A DNA stretch of 23,248 nt from a virus, in the IMG/VR virus record IMGVR_UViG_3300037242_000119, positions 1-23,248 of that record. One strand, 5' to 3'. Below, one piece after another: positions 7,842 through 15,576 of this stretch. The position numbers and the translations under genes are program-made. How positions within the stretch are numbered: the stretch's first letter is position 1; the number at the start of each line of letters is the position of its first letter. A model generated the notes under the pieces. The model was not told where the DNA came from. It saw only the letters and a list, made by a program, of their open reading frames with translations, and searched no databases.

Positions 7842-8650
7842 GGGTCCTCGTCCTTTGACGTAATAAACGGTATATTGGCGGTGTGACACGCCAAGTCTGC
7901 TTCTTCGTCAAGTGATACGACGAATGGATTGTAAAGCGCGTCCCATGCTCGCGGTAAATCTTCTCTGCAGTCAATGAACCCAGCCGCGACTGTATTGTCG
8001 AGTCCGAACTCTTTGATGATGCCGTACTCTTTCGTTCCTTCGTACGGCATGAAGGCAATCGCGGTCTCTGATGCGCCGATGTACAATTTCGTCGGTCGAC
8101 GCGGTCCGACATACGATTTGAACCAACCAGTTTGCTCCGCGCTGATTTCTGATGAACTACCGAGCAATGCAATAGGCGCGGCGTCATGGAATCCAGTGGT
8201 TGAACCAAAGACTGGAAGTGTTGTCCTCGTGATCGCTTCACGGTACTTGGTGATGATCGCAGGAATCTCTAAAGGATCGATGTAGTCATCTCCACGGTCA
8301 ACGACTCTGGCAGCAAGTTCGACGAGAGGCATCTCAGTGTAAACGAGAAGTGCACCCTTCGCTTTGAAGTATGAGTCCATATGCCAGTAGATGACTGGGT
8401 CAATTCCACCGTCATGACGTTTCAATGGGCCATACACATCTGCACCGATGTGCCAACGATCACAGATTATTGATTTGCTCTCAAACGGAACATAATCAAA
8501 AAGTGGGAGTTCATATTCATCGAGAAGATGACTTGTCGGCACTCCACGATGAATGATCTCTGCTTTTTCAGGTCCACCAAGATGCGTAACCAGATGGTTC
8601 GCTAGAGTGGTTTTGCCTGTACCGTCGCATCCTTCAATGAGGATTAGCAT
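7829..8650 (-). CDS. Thymidylate kinase-like P-loop kinase with extra C-terminal domain
   Basis: The first half of this 273-residue protein is a deoxynucleoside monophosphate kinase. Its Walker A is GCDGTGKTT (7-15), CDRWHIGADVYG (63-74) carries the Asp-Arg of the DRY motif, and a LID-like Arg segment VVDRGDDY follows near 117. The enzyme would phosphorylate dTMP or a modified dNMP. Residues from about 180 form a second domain, beginning KLYIGASETAIAFMPYEGT and ending in a hydrophobic strand NPFVVSLDEEADLACHTANIPF. That pattern (glycine-rich start, PF/PY strand, late VVxL strand with an Ala/His helix) recalls the uracil-DNA glycosylase fold without clear catalytic residues; this is a weak inference. 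The ATG has AGGACGGATAG upstream. A T4-like kinase placed directly before a dCMP-type synthase suggests they act in sequence. Confidence 0.8.
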   Translation of the reverse strand: MLILIEGCDGTGKTTLANHLVTHLGGPEKAEIIHRGVPTSHLLDEYELPLFDYVPFESKSIICDRWHIGADVYGPLKRHDGGIDPVIYWHMDSYFKAKGALLVYTEMPLVELAARVVDRGDDYIDPLEIPAIITKYREAITRTTLPVFGSTTGFHDAAPIALLGSSSEISAEQTGWFKSYVGPRRPTKLYIGASETAIAFMPYEGTKEYGIIKEFGLDNTVAAGFIDCREDLPRAWDALYNPFVVSLDEEADLACHTANIPFITSKDEDPWKT

Positions 8651-8677
8651 CTATCCGTCCTGTTCACTTATGTTATA

Positions 8678-8686
8678 ACTATATCA
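8678..8686 (-). promoter_or_regulatory. Candidate extended -10 promoter before the kinase gene
   Basis: The minus strand reads TGATATAGT, a TG-N-TATAGT extended -10; its TGA is also the stop codon of the gene upstream. The kinase ATG is about 28 bases further on. TATAAC overlaps slightly downstream as an alternative. It could begin the kinase/synthase/deaminase/polymerase operon. Confidence 0.35.
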
Positions 8687-9157
8687 CTCAATATGCTGCG
8701 GCGTGTAGAACGCTTGCTTAATTCCTTCATCTTTATCCGCTGCTTCGAGGAGCACAGTCATTGACGTTGACGGTATGTAGTACACGCCGTCTGTGTCTTT
8801 GAGACGAAGTCGTTCAATCACTGCACGAGGATCGTCTGAAACTTGCGCCCACTCTCGATTGATCTCGTGAACCACATTTTCGCTGAGACTCGGTTGGCAG
8901 ACTGGACATGGAATCGACTTTGGTTCCGGTAAGCGAAGGAGTGGATTCTTGTCCTTCATTTGATCACAGTTCACTCGATGGACGATGAGACTCTTCCCCA
9001 TACCAGAAACGATGTACTTACCGCCGAGTGTTTTGTAAATATCGACGACGAACCATCGTGGTTTCTTGTTCGTATACGACGTCGCAGTCGCTAGATGATA
9101 GCCCTCAAAGTCAAGTTGACGGCCTTTGTCAAAAAGGCTATAAAAGTGTGCTTCCAT
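8684..9157 (-). CDS. Phage protein of unknown function with Cys/His motif
   Basis: I do not recognise this protein of about 157 residues. The N-terminal half is a compact alpha/beta region (GYHLATATSY, PRWFVVDIYKTLGGKYIVSG). HRVNC is followed about 25 residues later by CPVC, giving His, Cys, Cys, Cys that could bind zinc. The C-terminal half is helical and charged and contains VYYIPSTSMTVLLEAADKDEG. The start region reads GTG ATG ATG after GAGGAC. I take the second ATG (9155-9157), which has seven bases of spacing, though the first ATG (9158-9160) is nearly as good. It sits at the boundary between the structural block and the nucleotide-metabolism genes. A small DNA- or nucleotide-related accessory role is possible but unsupported. 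Confidence 0.65.
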   Translation of the reverse strand: MEAHFYSLFDKGRQLDFEGYHLATATSYTNKKPRWFVVDIYKTLGGKYIVSGMGKSLIVHRVNCDQMKDKNPLLRLPEPKSIPCPVCQPSLSENVVHEINREWAQVSDDPRAVIERLRLKDTDGVYYIPSTSMTVLLEAADKDEGIKQAFYTPQHIE

Positions 9158-9190
9158 CATCACGTCCTCGCATTAAATCTTAACTCACGT

Positions 9191-9820
9191 TTATGGCGTG
9201 GAATTTCCGTTCACCGCCGTATTCTTCGCTGCATTTTGAGCTTTTCCAATCTGATGTTCTGCATCGAGTTGTGCTGTGAATCGAGCAAGAAAAATAGGAT
9301 TGACTGAGACAAGAAGAGTATTATTTTGCGCTTTGAATCCTGTCGGATTTTTAATGTCTGCCTTCAAACTGATGCCAGTTCCTTCACCAGAGTCGCTCCA
9401 ATTCATTGACCCTTCAAAGCCAATGCTCTGGCCAACGAGCACACCGCCTTTCGTGTGACTGATCTGGTGCGTAGCCGACTCGAGGATGACGAAACTGTTG
9501 CTGAAGTCAGTCGGATCATGCTGTTCGTCATAGGCAATAATTTTCTTCTCATGGACGCCGCCAGCTTGAGAACGATCAAGTGACGCTTGGACTTGCACGC
9601 CTGGATCTTGGAACAATGCCATGACGTCCGCGTTCAAGATATCATCATCAAATCCAAACATGTTGAACTTGAAGAACAGAGACTCTTGAGGAATCAAGTA
9701 ATGCAAGATACTGTGACAATCATCTCGACCGACAAGGAAGAGATAGTGATCGCCATAACCAGGAGTGAGAGCTTCTTCTGGTGTGAATTGTCCGAGTGGT
9801 GCGAGCCGTGGATCGTCCAT
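9191..9820 (-). CDS. Phospholipase D-fold protein with altered HKD motif
   Basis: This 209-residue protein has the layout of a single-motif PLD/Nuc-type domain. KFNMFGFDDDILNADVMALFQDPGVQVQASLD matches the opening strand, helix and strand of PLDc_2 proteins. The active-site segment is H122-T-K124 followed by GSMNWS (137-142), the normal spacing for H-x-K-x4-D-x6-G-S-x-N. The Asp position is Val129, so the HKD motif is incomplete; His, Lys and Asn remain. QNNTLLVSVNP then LARFTAQLDAEH matches the usual last strand and helix. One motif per chain implies a dimer, as in Nuc-like nucleases. No signal peptide is visible. The ATG has a good AAGGAG ribosome-binding site. It could be a nuclease, a phosphodiesterase, or a catalytically weakened structural derivative placed among virion genes. 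Confidence 0.72.
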   Translation of the reverse strand: MDDPRLAPLGQFTPEEALTPGYGDHYLFLVGRDDCHSILHYLIPQESLFFKFNMFGFDDDILNADVMALFQDPGVQVQASLDRSQAGGVHEKKIIAYDEQHDPTDFSNSFVILESATHQISHTKGGVLVGQSIGFEGSMNWSDSGEGTGISLKADIKNPTGFKAQNNTLLVSVNPIFLARFTAQLDAEHQIGKAQNAAKNTAVNGNSTP

Positions 9821-9828
9821 AGTTCTCC

Positions 9829-10152
9829 TTAGATTAGCGACATCGGCATTGGAGTGACAGTGATAGCACCGTTCTTTTGTCCTTCGCCTGATCCGTCACT
9901 TTCCCATTGCCATTTCCATGTACCAGGTTTACCGCGTGAAGCGATCGACATGATAAATGTGCCCGTTTCTGGATTTGTCATAGAACTTGAGCCAAAGAGA
10001 TACGGTCCTTGGACAGCGCCGCTATTTACACGATAGCCAAAGGCGACAGTTGCTGGATTGATCGGTTCTTGAGTTAATTCGTCTACGAATGTCGCCGTGA
10101 AAACAAGTACATTGCCTTCATCGAATACATCTGGTTGCGTCGCTACCGCCAT
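9829..10152 (-). CDS. Small Ig-like phage structural protein
   Basis: This 107-residue protein is probably a single immunoglobulin-like beta-sandwich. It has an opening strand VLVFTATFVDELTQEPINPATVAFGYRV, a central PYLFGSSS, and a closing PGTWKWQWES followed by a GAITVTPMP strand. The FTATF, tyrosine and GTWKW pattern recurs in small Ig-like proteins of phage virions. There is no catalytic motif, signal peptide or membrane segment. A strong AAGGAG lies a few bases before the ATG. Its position directly after the giant repeat protein gene and before the PLD-fold gene suggests a virion or fibre accessory, such as a cap or attachment protein; that role is inference. Confidence 0.65.
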   Translation of the reverse strand: MAVATQPDVFDEGNVLVFTATFVDELTQEPINPATVAFGYRVNSGAVQGPYLFGSSSMTNPETGTFIMSIASRGKPGTWKWQWESDGSGEGQKNGAITVTPMPMSLI

Positions 10153-10182
10153 TAACTCCTTGCTTGTCCAATTCTATTTAAC

Positions 10183-13100
10183 TCACGTTCTTACATTCGC
10201 AGAAGTGATGTTTTCTTCTGAAATTTCTTGCGCAAGTCCTGTCTCTACAGCAATTGATGTGTCAGATAATGTAGCGAGTGCAACGCCGCCGTCAGTTGTT
10301 GTGAAATCGACAATCGAAGCGCTAACTGGTGTGGCAACGGTAATTGAATTATCAAGCATTGTTTCAACAGAAGTTACGACGTTGTCAATTGAAGTAGCAA
10401 TTGTGATCTCGCCGCCTATCACCGTCGAGTTTCCAGTTGAGACATTTATGCAAGTAGCGATCGCTGTCAAATTGCTTATTTCTGTGCCGATTCCGATAAG
10501 GTTCGTTATACCGGTCACGACGCCGACAGAAGTGGAAGTGATAACGACATTGCGCTGCGTGTACACGACACCGATTGCAATGTCAGTGTTGACAGAAACG
10601 TCAACGGCATCTCTTATGATACTCGTATAGCGAGTTACGAAGTCGGTGTTAGACGATTGGTCTGTTGCGCCAGAGTAGAAACTGACTCTGCGAGTAGCAA
10701 CGTCAACGTTAATTGAAAGATCAGTAACATTTCTAGTGAATACAATGCGTTGAGTCGCCGTATCATTATTGAAGCTCGAGTCTGTCGCAGTTCTCGTTGT
10801 ACTTGTCCACCGCGCAGCAGAATCGAAGTTCAGCGAAGAGTCTGTGCATGCTCTACTGGTTGATCGTGAACCAATTGCTGCATCGATACTCGTACTTGAG
10901 TCGGATGCCGACCGAATAGATGCTTGTGTTCTCGTCGTGCTGTCTGTATTCACTGAAGAGTCGCTCACTGCTCTCGTTGGCGAGCCAGTGGAGTTGATTG
11001 CTACATCTGTATTTATTGAGCTGTCGTTCGCCACCCGAATGAATATTTGAGCAAGACGTGTGATGACATCACTATTGAGCGAAGCATCAATCGCATTACG
11101 GCTCTTGAATGTAGCAGATCGTGATGCCGTATCCGTGTTTACACTTACATCCGTGCAAACTCGTATGAAGGCAGTTGACCTTGTCGCACTGTCGTTATTG
11201 ATTGATGAATCAGTTGCGGAACGTACTGCTGCCGTGAATCTTGTCACGGTATCTGCATTGAGTGAAGAGTCAGACACCGATCGAATGAATGCCGCTGAAC
11301 GATTGATCAAATCAGTATTGTCGCTACCGTCATTCACACTTCGGTTTGTGGATACGAATCTCGTCACTGAGTCAGAGTTTATAGAAGTATCAATTGCTGA
11401 ACGAATGAACGCTTGAGTTCTCACTGCTGCATCTGTATTAAGTGAACTATCGCTTGCTGTACGTACTTGAACATTCGACGGTGAGGCAGCATCAATGTTC
11501 GTGCTTGAATCCACGGCACTTCGAATGAACGACTGAATCGCTCTGACAACAGCATCAGTGTTGATAGACGAGTCAATTGCAGTACGAACTATGAGTTTAG
11601 TTCGTGCGACGACATCAGTATTCACTGAAGAATCAGCACAAGTTCTTACGAGAATGAAGTATCGTTGGACTGAATCGATGTTGAGACTCGAATCGGATGC
11701 GGATCGAACCACGACAAATGTTCTAACTGTGACGTCACTATTAAGAGAAGTATCGACGGCAGAACGAATAAATGTTTGCGTAGCGCGAGTAACTGCATCA
11801 GTATTTGCACTCGCGTCGGTTGCCGATCGAACTATCGTTTGCACCTTGATCACTGCATCAGTATTCAAGGAAGCGTCTGCTGCCGATCGAACGAAGATTT
11901 GAACACTTCTCATAACTAAATCGGTATTCACAGAAGCGTCTGCTGCTGTACGAACTACAAAATGCGACCTTGTAACGGTGTCGGTATTCACTGAAGAGTC
12001 AACGGTTGAACGAATGAAAATCTGCACTGTTCGCGACACCGAGTCAGTATTAAGTGATGCATCCGTTGAGGTCCGGTAAATTGCTTGAGTTCTGACGACT
12101 GAATCGATATTCGTTGATGCATCTGTGGCAGATCTGATGAATGCTTGAGCCGTTCGAACAATCGCATCCGTATTGAGACTCGTGTCTGTCACAACACGCA
12201 GCCAGGCGAGTACTCTGACAACAGCATCGGTATTCAAAGAAGTGTCCGTTGCGGTGCGAATCAGCGGAGGTATCGATACAATTGCGGAATCGGTATTGAC
12301 GCTGCTGTCAATCGCAGTACGAATAAAAAGTTGAGTGCTTCTTGTTACTGCATCCGTATTGATGCTCGTATCGGTTGCCAACCGGACTTGAGTGAACGTT
12401 CTCGTCACTGTATCCGTGTTGATTGAGGAATCCGTCACTGAACGAATGAACAACTGAGCACTTCGAATGACAACGTCTGTATTCACACTTGAATCGGTTG
12501 CTGCGCGAATTTTACTCTCAGCGCGAGTAGCACTATCAGTGTTGACTGATGAATCGACGGTCGTTCGGATGAAGATTTGAACTGATCGAATAACAGCATC
12601 TGTGTTGAGTGAAGAGTCAATTGCGGTTCGAATTATTGACTGAATGCGAGTTACGGCATCCGTATTGACAGATGAATCTGAGCAAGTTCTAACGGATACG
12701 AATTGCCGAGTCACACTGTCCGTATTAACTGAAGAGTCGGTTGCTGTCCTAACGAATGCTTGAATACGGACGACCACATCGGTATCGACTGAATTGTCTG
12801 TCGCTGTTCGAATCACAGTATGTGATCTGGTTACGGCATCAGTATTTACTGAGTTGTCAGTCGCGCTTCGAATGAAAACTTGAACTGTACGAGTTACAGC
12901 GTCGGTATTGAGACTCGAGTCTGTAGTCGTACGAACGATAGTTTGAGTCCTCGTCACAGAATCGGTGTTAATGCTAGAGTCTGCGGTCGTTCTAATGAAT
13001 ATTTGCACGCTTCTTGCGACGGTATCAATGTTCACCGAATTATCACTTGCGCTTCTGACACGAGTGAGCGACCGCGAAGTTACATCTGTATTGACAGAGT

Positions 13101-14304
13101 TATCAGTACAAGTTCGGAAGACGCCAAGGATTCGTATTGCTACATCTGTGTTCAAACTAGAGTCCGACACCGTCCTAATAAACAGTTGCGTTACTCTAGT
13201 TGCTGCGTCTGTATCCAATGAAGCATCAGCGGCTGAACGAATGAATACGATTGTTCTCGCTACACTGTCGGTATTCACACTCGAATCTGTCGCCGTTCGA
13301 ATAAAAATTTGAACTGCACGAATTACTGCATCTGTGTTGACTGAGGAATCTACGGCCGTTCGAATTTCAATGATGAATCGGGTCACAACATCCGTATTCG
13401 CACTCGTATCAGAAACTGAGCGAATAAATGTTTGCGTTTGAGCGACAGCGTCAGTGTTTGTTGAAGAGTCAGTCGCTGAACGGATGAACAGTAAAGCAGA
13501 TCTATTTACGGTATCCGTGTTGATACTCGAATCAGTCACTGTACGGTTGAAGAGTTTTGTGGTGATAGCCACGTCTGTGTTAAGCGAAGAATCAGTTGCT
13601 GAACGAATGAAAATCTGAACCGTTCGAATGACCGCATCAATATTGACACTAGAATCGGTCGCTGTCCTGATCTCAATCAGACTACGAGCAACAGTATCTG
13701 TATTCGCACTAGAATCGGCAGCGCTACGAATGAAGGTTTGAACTAATCTACTTGTCAAATCGGTATTGATAGACGAATCAATAGCGGTTCTTATTGTCAC
13801 AAGTGAACGCGTGATGTTGTCTGCGTTTATTGATGAATCTGTTGCTGTTCGAATAAATATTTGAGTTGCACGCGTAACTGAATCAGTGTTAACTGAGGAA
13901 TCGGCTGTTGTACGTATTCGAACAAACGAACGAGTGACACTATCAGTGTTGACTGATGAATCAGTGACAGTTCTGACAAATGTTTGAGCACCTTTCGTTG
14001 CACTATCCGTATTTACACTGGAATCGACAGCAAATCTTGTTGCCATGAATGCCATTCGAGTGACGACATCAGTGTTGACTGAAGAGTCGGTGGCTAAGCG
14101 AACCTTGTCGCTAGTAGTCCTGGTCGCAGTGTCTGTATTGACTGAACTGTCAGTTGCTGAGCGTATGAAGACCTGAGCGCTTCTTGTGGCTACGTCTGTG
14201 TTGACACTGGAGTCTGTCGCGGTGCGCGTGAGCGAGACGTTCGACGCAAGACGTACAGGTCGCGGCCTGCGCGGAACTGGGAATGAACGTCCAAACCGAG
14301 CCAT
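10183..14304 (-). CDS. Giant tandem-repeat protein, likely solenoid tail fibre or adhesin
   Basis: This 1373-residue protein begins with a short basic, Pro/Arg-rich segment (residues 1-27). About 60 tandem units of 20 or 21 residues follow (28 to about 1252), then a 121-residue Ile/Thr/Val/Gly-rich tail with looser periodicity. The unit core is ATDSSVNTDAVTR followed by a variable segment ending in IR or FIR. The Asp-x-Ser-x-Asn-x-Asp core and the closing Arg are nearly invariant. The first position is nearly always Ala, Val, Thr, Ser or Cys, suggesting a buried small residue. The spacing and alternating beta pattern suggest a beta-solenoid rod with Asp/Asn and Arg ladders, perhaps metal-bound. 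No enzyme motif is seen. The ATG overlaps the upstream stop (TAATG). A host-binding fibre is likeliest; the fold is inferred. Confidence 0.8.
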   Translation of the reverse strand: MARFGRSFPVPRRPRPVRLASNVSLTRTATDSSVNTDVATRSAQVFIRSATDSSVNTDTATRTTSDKVRLATDSSVNTDVVTRMAFMATRFAVDSSVNTDSATKGAQTFVRTVTDSSVNTDSVTRSFVRIRTTADSSVNTDSVTRATQIFIRTATDSSINADNITRSLVTIRTAIDSSINTDLTSRLVQTFIRSAADSSANTDTVARSLIEIRTATDSSVNIDAVIRTVQIFIRSATDSSLNTDVAITTKLFNRTVTDSSINTDTVNRSALLFIRSATDSSTNTDAVAQTQTFIRSVSDTSANTDVVTRFIIEIRTAVDSSVNTDAVIRAVQIFIRTATDSSVNTDSVARTIVFIRSAADASLDTDAATRVTQLFIRTVSDSSLNTDVAIRILGVFRTCTDNSVNTDVTSRSLTRVRSASDNSVNIDTVARSVQIFIRTTADSSINTDSVTRTQTIVRTTTDSSLNTDAVTRTVQVFIRSATDNSVNTDAVTRSHTVIRTATDNSVDTDVVVRIQAFVRTATDSSVNTDSVTRQFVSVRTCSDSSVNTDAVTRIQSIIRTAIDSSLNTDAVIRSVQIFIRTTVDSSVNTDSATRAESKIRAATDSSVNTDVVIRSAQLFIRSVTDSSINTDTVTRTFTQVRLATDTSINTDAVTRSTQLFIRTAIDSSVNTDSAIVSIPPLIRTATDTSLNTDAVVRVLAWLRVVTDTSLNTDAIVRTAQAFIRSATDASTNIDSVVRTQAIYRTSTDASLNTDSVSRTVQIFIRSTVDSSVNTDTVTRSHFVVRTAADASVNTDLVMRSVQIFVRSAADASLNTDAVIKVQTIVRSATDASANTDAVTRATQTFIRSAVDTSLNSDVTVRTFVVVRSASDSSLNIDSVQRYFILVRTCADSSVNTDVVARTKLIVRTAIDSSINTDAVVRAIQSFIRSAVDSSTNIDAASPSNVQVRTASDSSLNTDAAVRTQAFIRSAIDTSINSDSVTRFVSTNRSVNDGSDNTDLINRSAAFIRSVSDSSLNADTVTRFTAAVRSATDSSINNDSATRSTAFIRVCTDVSVNTDTASRSATFKSRNAIDASLNSDVITRLAQIFIRVANDSSINTDVAINSTGSPTRAVSDSSVNTDSTTRTQASIRSASDSSTSIDAAIGSRSTSRACTDSSLNFDSAARWTSTTRTATDSSFNNDTATQRIVFTRNVTDLSINVDVATRRVSFYSGATDQSSNTDFVTRYTSIIRDAVDVSVNTDIAIGVVYTQRNVVITSTSVGVVTGITNLIGIGTEISNLTAIATCINVSTGNSTVIGGEITIATSIDNVVTSVETMLDNSITVATPVSASIVDFTTTDGGVALATLSDTSIAVETGLAQEISEENITSANVRT
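10549..14223 (-). repeat. About 60 tandem 60/63-bp coding repeats
   Basis: The repeat array inside the 1373-residue protein gene alternates 20- and 21-codon units. The 21-codon units carry a Q-x-F-I-R signature and occur about every second unit, making a roughly 123-bp higher-order repeat. Nucleotide copies are strongly diverged at synonymous positions: the same SSVNTD core uses many codon combinations. There is no near-identical pair of neighbours, unlike recent tandem duplications. Confidence 0.85.
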
Positions 14305-14996
14305 TACCTAAAACTCGCTCGCTTAATGGCTTGACGAGTCACGAGCACCTTCGCCTGCGACGCCAATCCCGCACATACCGTGAACCCATTCGCCGCGTTC
14401 GTTGATGCCGGTGACATCGACGCCGTTGGCTGGTATGCAGTTGACGCTGCAACGGCAGCCGAGAACGCTACGGCATCAGGAGTACTAATCGTGTAGGTGA
14501 AGGCCGCGCCATTAATTGGCGTGACACCGCCAGTTGGCCCATTGCCGCACCAGATAGAACCCCAGTACGCGAGCAACGTACCTGAAGGCGTCGTGATGTC
14601 TGGAAAGAACGCGGTCGTTGACGACGCGGGGTTCGTCGCTATCGCACCTGAGATATACCATTGCGTGTTCACACCGACGCCAGAAACGAGTGAATCAATA
14701 ATTATGTTGCTCAGACTGGTCGAGGCAGGAGTGACGGTGACAGTTGTAGCAGCCGCCGCAGCCGTTATGACAGCCACCCATGTTGTCGAAAAGTAAGAAC
14801 TCCACGAGCCAACGGCAATCTCTATCCACGTAAGGTATCCACCGCTGTCGCTGATGCCAGTGAGAGCCGCGAACGCATTAGCGGTGACGATGATGAGGTC
14901 ACCTTGCGCGCCGAGTTTTACGCTGGGGGCACCGCCAGAAAAGTACGGATACGACGCCGCGACCGAACGGGTGATAGCCACATCAGTCGCCGCCAA
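14304..14996 (-). CDS. Beta-rich virion protein, Ala/Thr/Ser-rich
   Basis: I do not recognise this protein of about 230 residues. It is rich in Ala, Thr, Ser, Val and Gly, with strands such as LGAQGDLIIVTANAF, TWIEIAVGSWSSYF and TTVTVTPAS, as in phage tail or decoration proteins. SPYFSGGAP-type turns and a lone WCGNGPTGG loop are present. The C terminus is basic (RQAIKRASFR). No enzyme motif, signal peptide or membrane helix is evident. The start is uncertain: a TTG at 14994-14996 overlaps the upstream gene by 14 bases, and a GTG at 14979-14981 lies just after its stop; neither has a strong ribosome-binding site. The stop overlaps the ATG of the giant repeat protein (TAATG), so the two are probably made together and may assemble together. 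Confidence 0.65.
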   Translation of the reverse strand: MAATDVAITRSVAASYPYFSGGAPSVKLGAQGDLIIVTANAFAALTGISDSGGYLTWIEIAVGSWSSYFSTTWVAVITAAAAATTVTVTPASTSLSNIIIDSLVSGVGVNTQWYISGAIATNPASSTTAFFPDITTPSGTLLAYWGSIWCGNGPTGGVTPINGAAFTYTISTPDAVAFSAAVAASTAYQPTASMSPASTNAANGFTVCAGLASQAKVLVTRQAIKRASFR

Positions 14997-15504
14997 TCTT
15001 GAACTTGAGGTAGCAGTAGCAGTTCGCCGCTGATGCCGCCGTCACGCGAATACGGCAGACGTGCGTGGCTGGAATGTAGAACTCCTGACCGAGTGGGAAC
15101 TGCAAGATGTTCTGATTCGTCGGTGAGATGAGTTGCAGGTCGCCACTCCGCACTGGTGCGGCCACGGTGCCTTCACTCGACGCGCTGTATCCAGAACCTG
15201 TTGTCGAGAGCGTGATGCCACCCGCTGAGGCCACGTTCGAGTCAACGGGGCCGTCATAGGTCGTGACGTCATTCGCTGCGAACGCGGTGACGGTAGCGGC
15301 AACTGCGACCGTCTCACAGAGTTCTACTTCAAATGGTGTAGCGGCAGCCGTCGCGTCGAATGAGATTCCCCACTCAACGATGTACATACCCTGAGTGGCG
15401 TGAAGGAGTTGGAGCATTGTTTTGATTCCTGATGCGTTGACCGCCACCTTCACTGGTGCCGCTGCTGCCGCACTCGCGCCGTTGTTGACTCTATAGAGGG
15501 CCAT
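14983..15504 (-). CDS. Beta-rich phage structural protein
   Basis: This 173-residue protein is probably a virion component. It begins MALYRVNNGASAAAAAP and has strands TMLQLLHATQGMYIVEWGISFDA and PFEVELCETV. It ends with CRIRVTAASAANCYCYLKFKIGGD, a pattern that fits a small jelly-roll or Ig-like fold. YIVEWGISFD followed by TPFEVELCE recurs in hypothetical proteins of phage tail regions, but I cannot name the family securely. It has no catalytic motif. The ATG directly follows the stop of the 23-codon mini-gene (TAA then ATG), and no strong ribosome-binding site is present, so translation probably depends on coupling. It overlaps the next gene by up to 14 bases. Confidence 0.68.
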   Translation of the reverse strand: MALYRVNNGASAAAAAPVKVAVNASGIKTMLQLLHATQGMYIVEWGISFDATAAATPFEVELCETVAVAATVTAFAANDVTTYDGPVDSNVASAGGITLSTTGSGYSASSEGTVAAPVRSGDLQLISPTNQNILQFPLGQEFYIPATHVCRIRVTAASAANCYCYLKFKIGGD

Positions 15505-15533
15505 TTATGACCCAGTAACAGTGTCCGTAATGG
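15505..15533. repeat. 29-bp direct repeat, copy A
   Basis: This matches 16757-16785 at 27 of 29 positions, beginning at the stop codon and covering the last nine codons (eight residues plus stop, and part of the codon before). Homology ends abruptly beyond it. The two copies flank the GH16 gene. Confidence 0.8.
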
Positions 15534-15576
15534 CGTTTGCGACTGAAGCCGCAGCGTCAATCGTATCGCGTTGCAT
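15505..15576 (-). CDS. 23-residue mini-gene sharing the 385-residue protein's C terminus
   Basis: This very short reading frame starts at an ATG sharing one base with the stop of the GH16 gene (TAATG) and ends immediately before the ATG of the 173-residue gene. It is thus linked to both neighbours. It reads MQRDTIDAAASVANA and then ITDTVTGS. Those last eight residues are identical to the C terminus of the 385-residue protein encoded upstream. The last 29 bases match that gene's end with two differences. It may be a remnant of a duplicated gene end, or a coupling peptide that keeps ribosomes moving through the junction. Independent function is uncertain. Confidence 0.5.
   Translation of the reverse strand: MQRDTIDAAASVANAITDTVTGS

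Noticed and set aside
10549-14223. Regular 60-63 base repeats resembling a CRISPR array
   Set aside because: The periodicity is coding. Repeats are not identical, there are no unique spacers, and the frame is open throughout on the minus strand.
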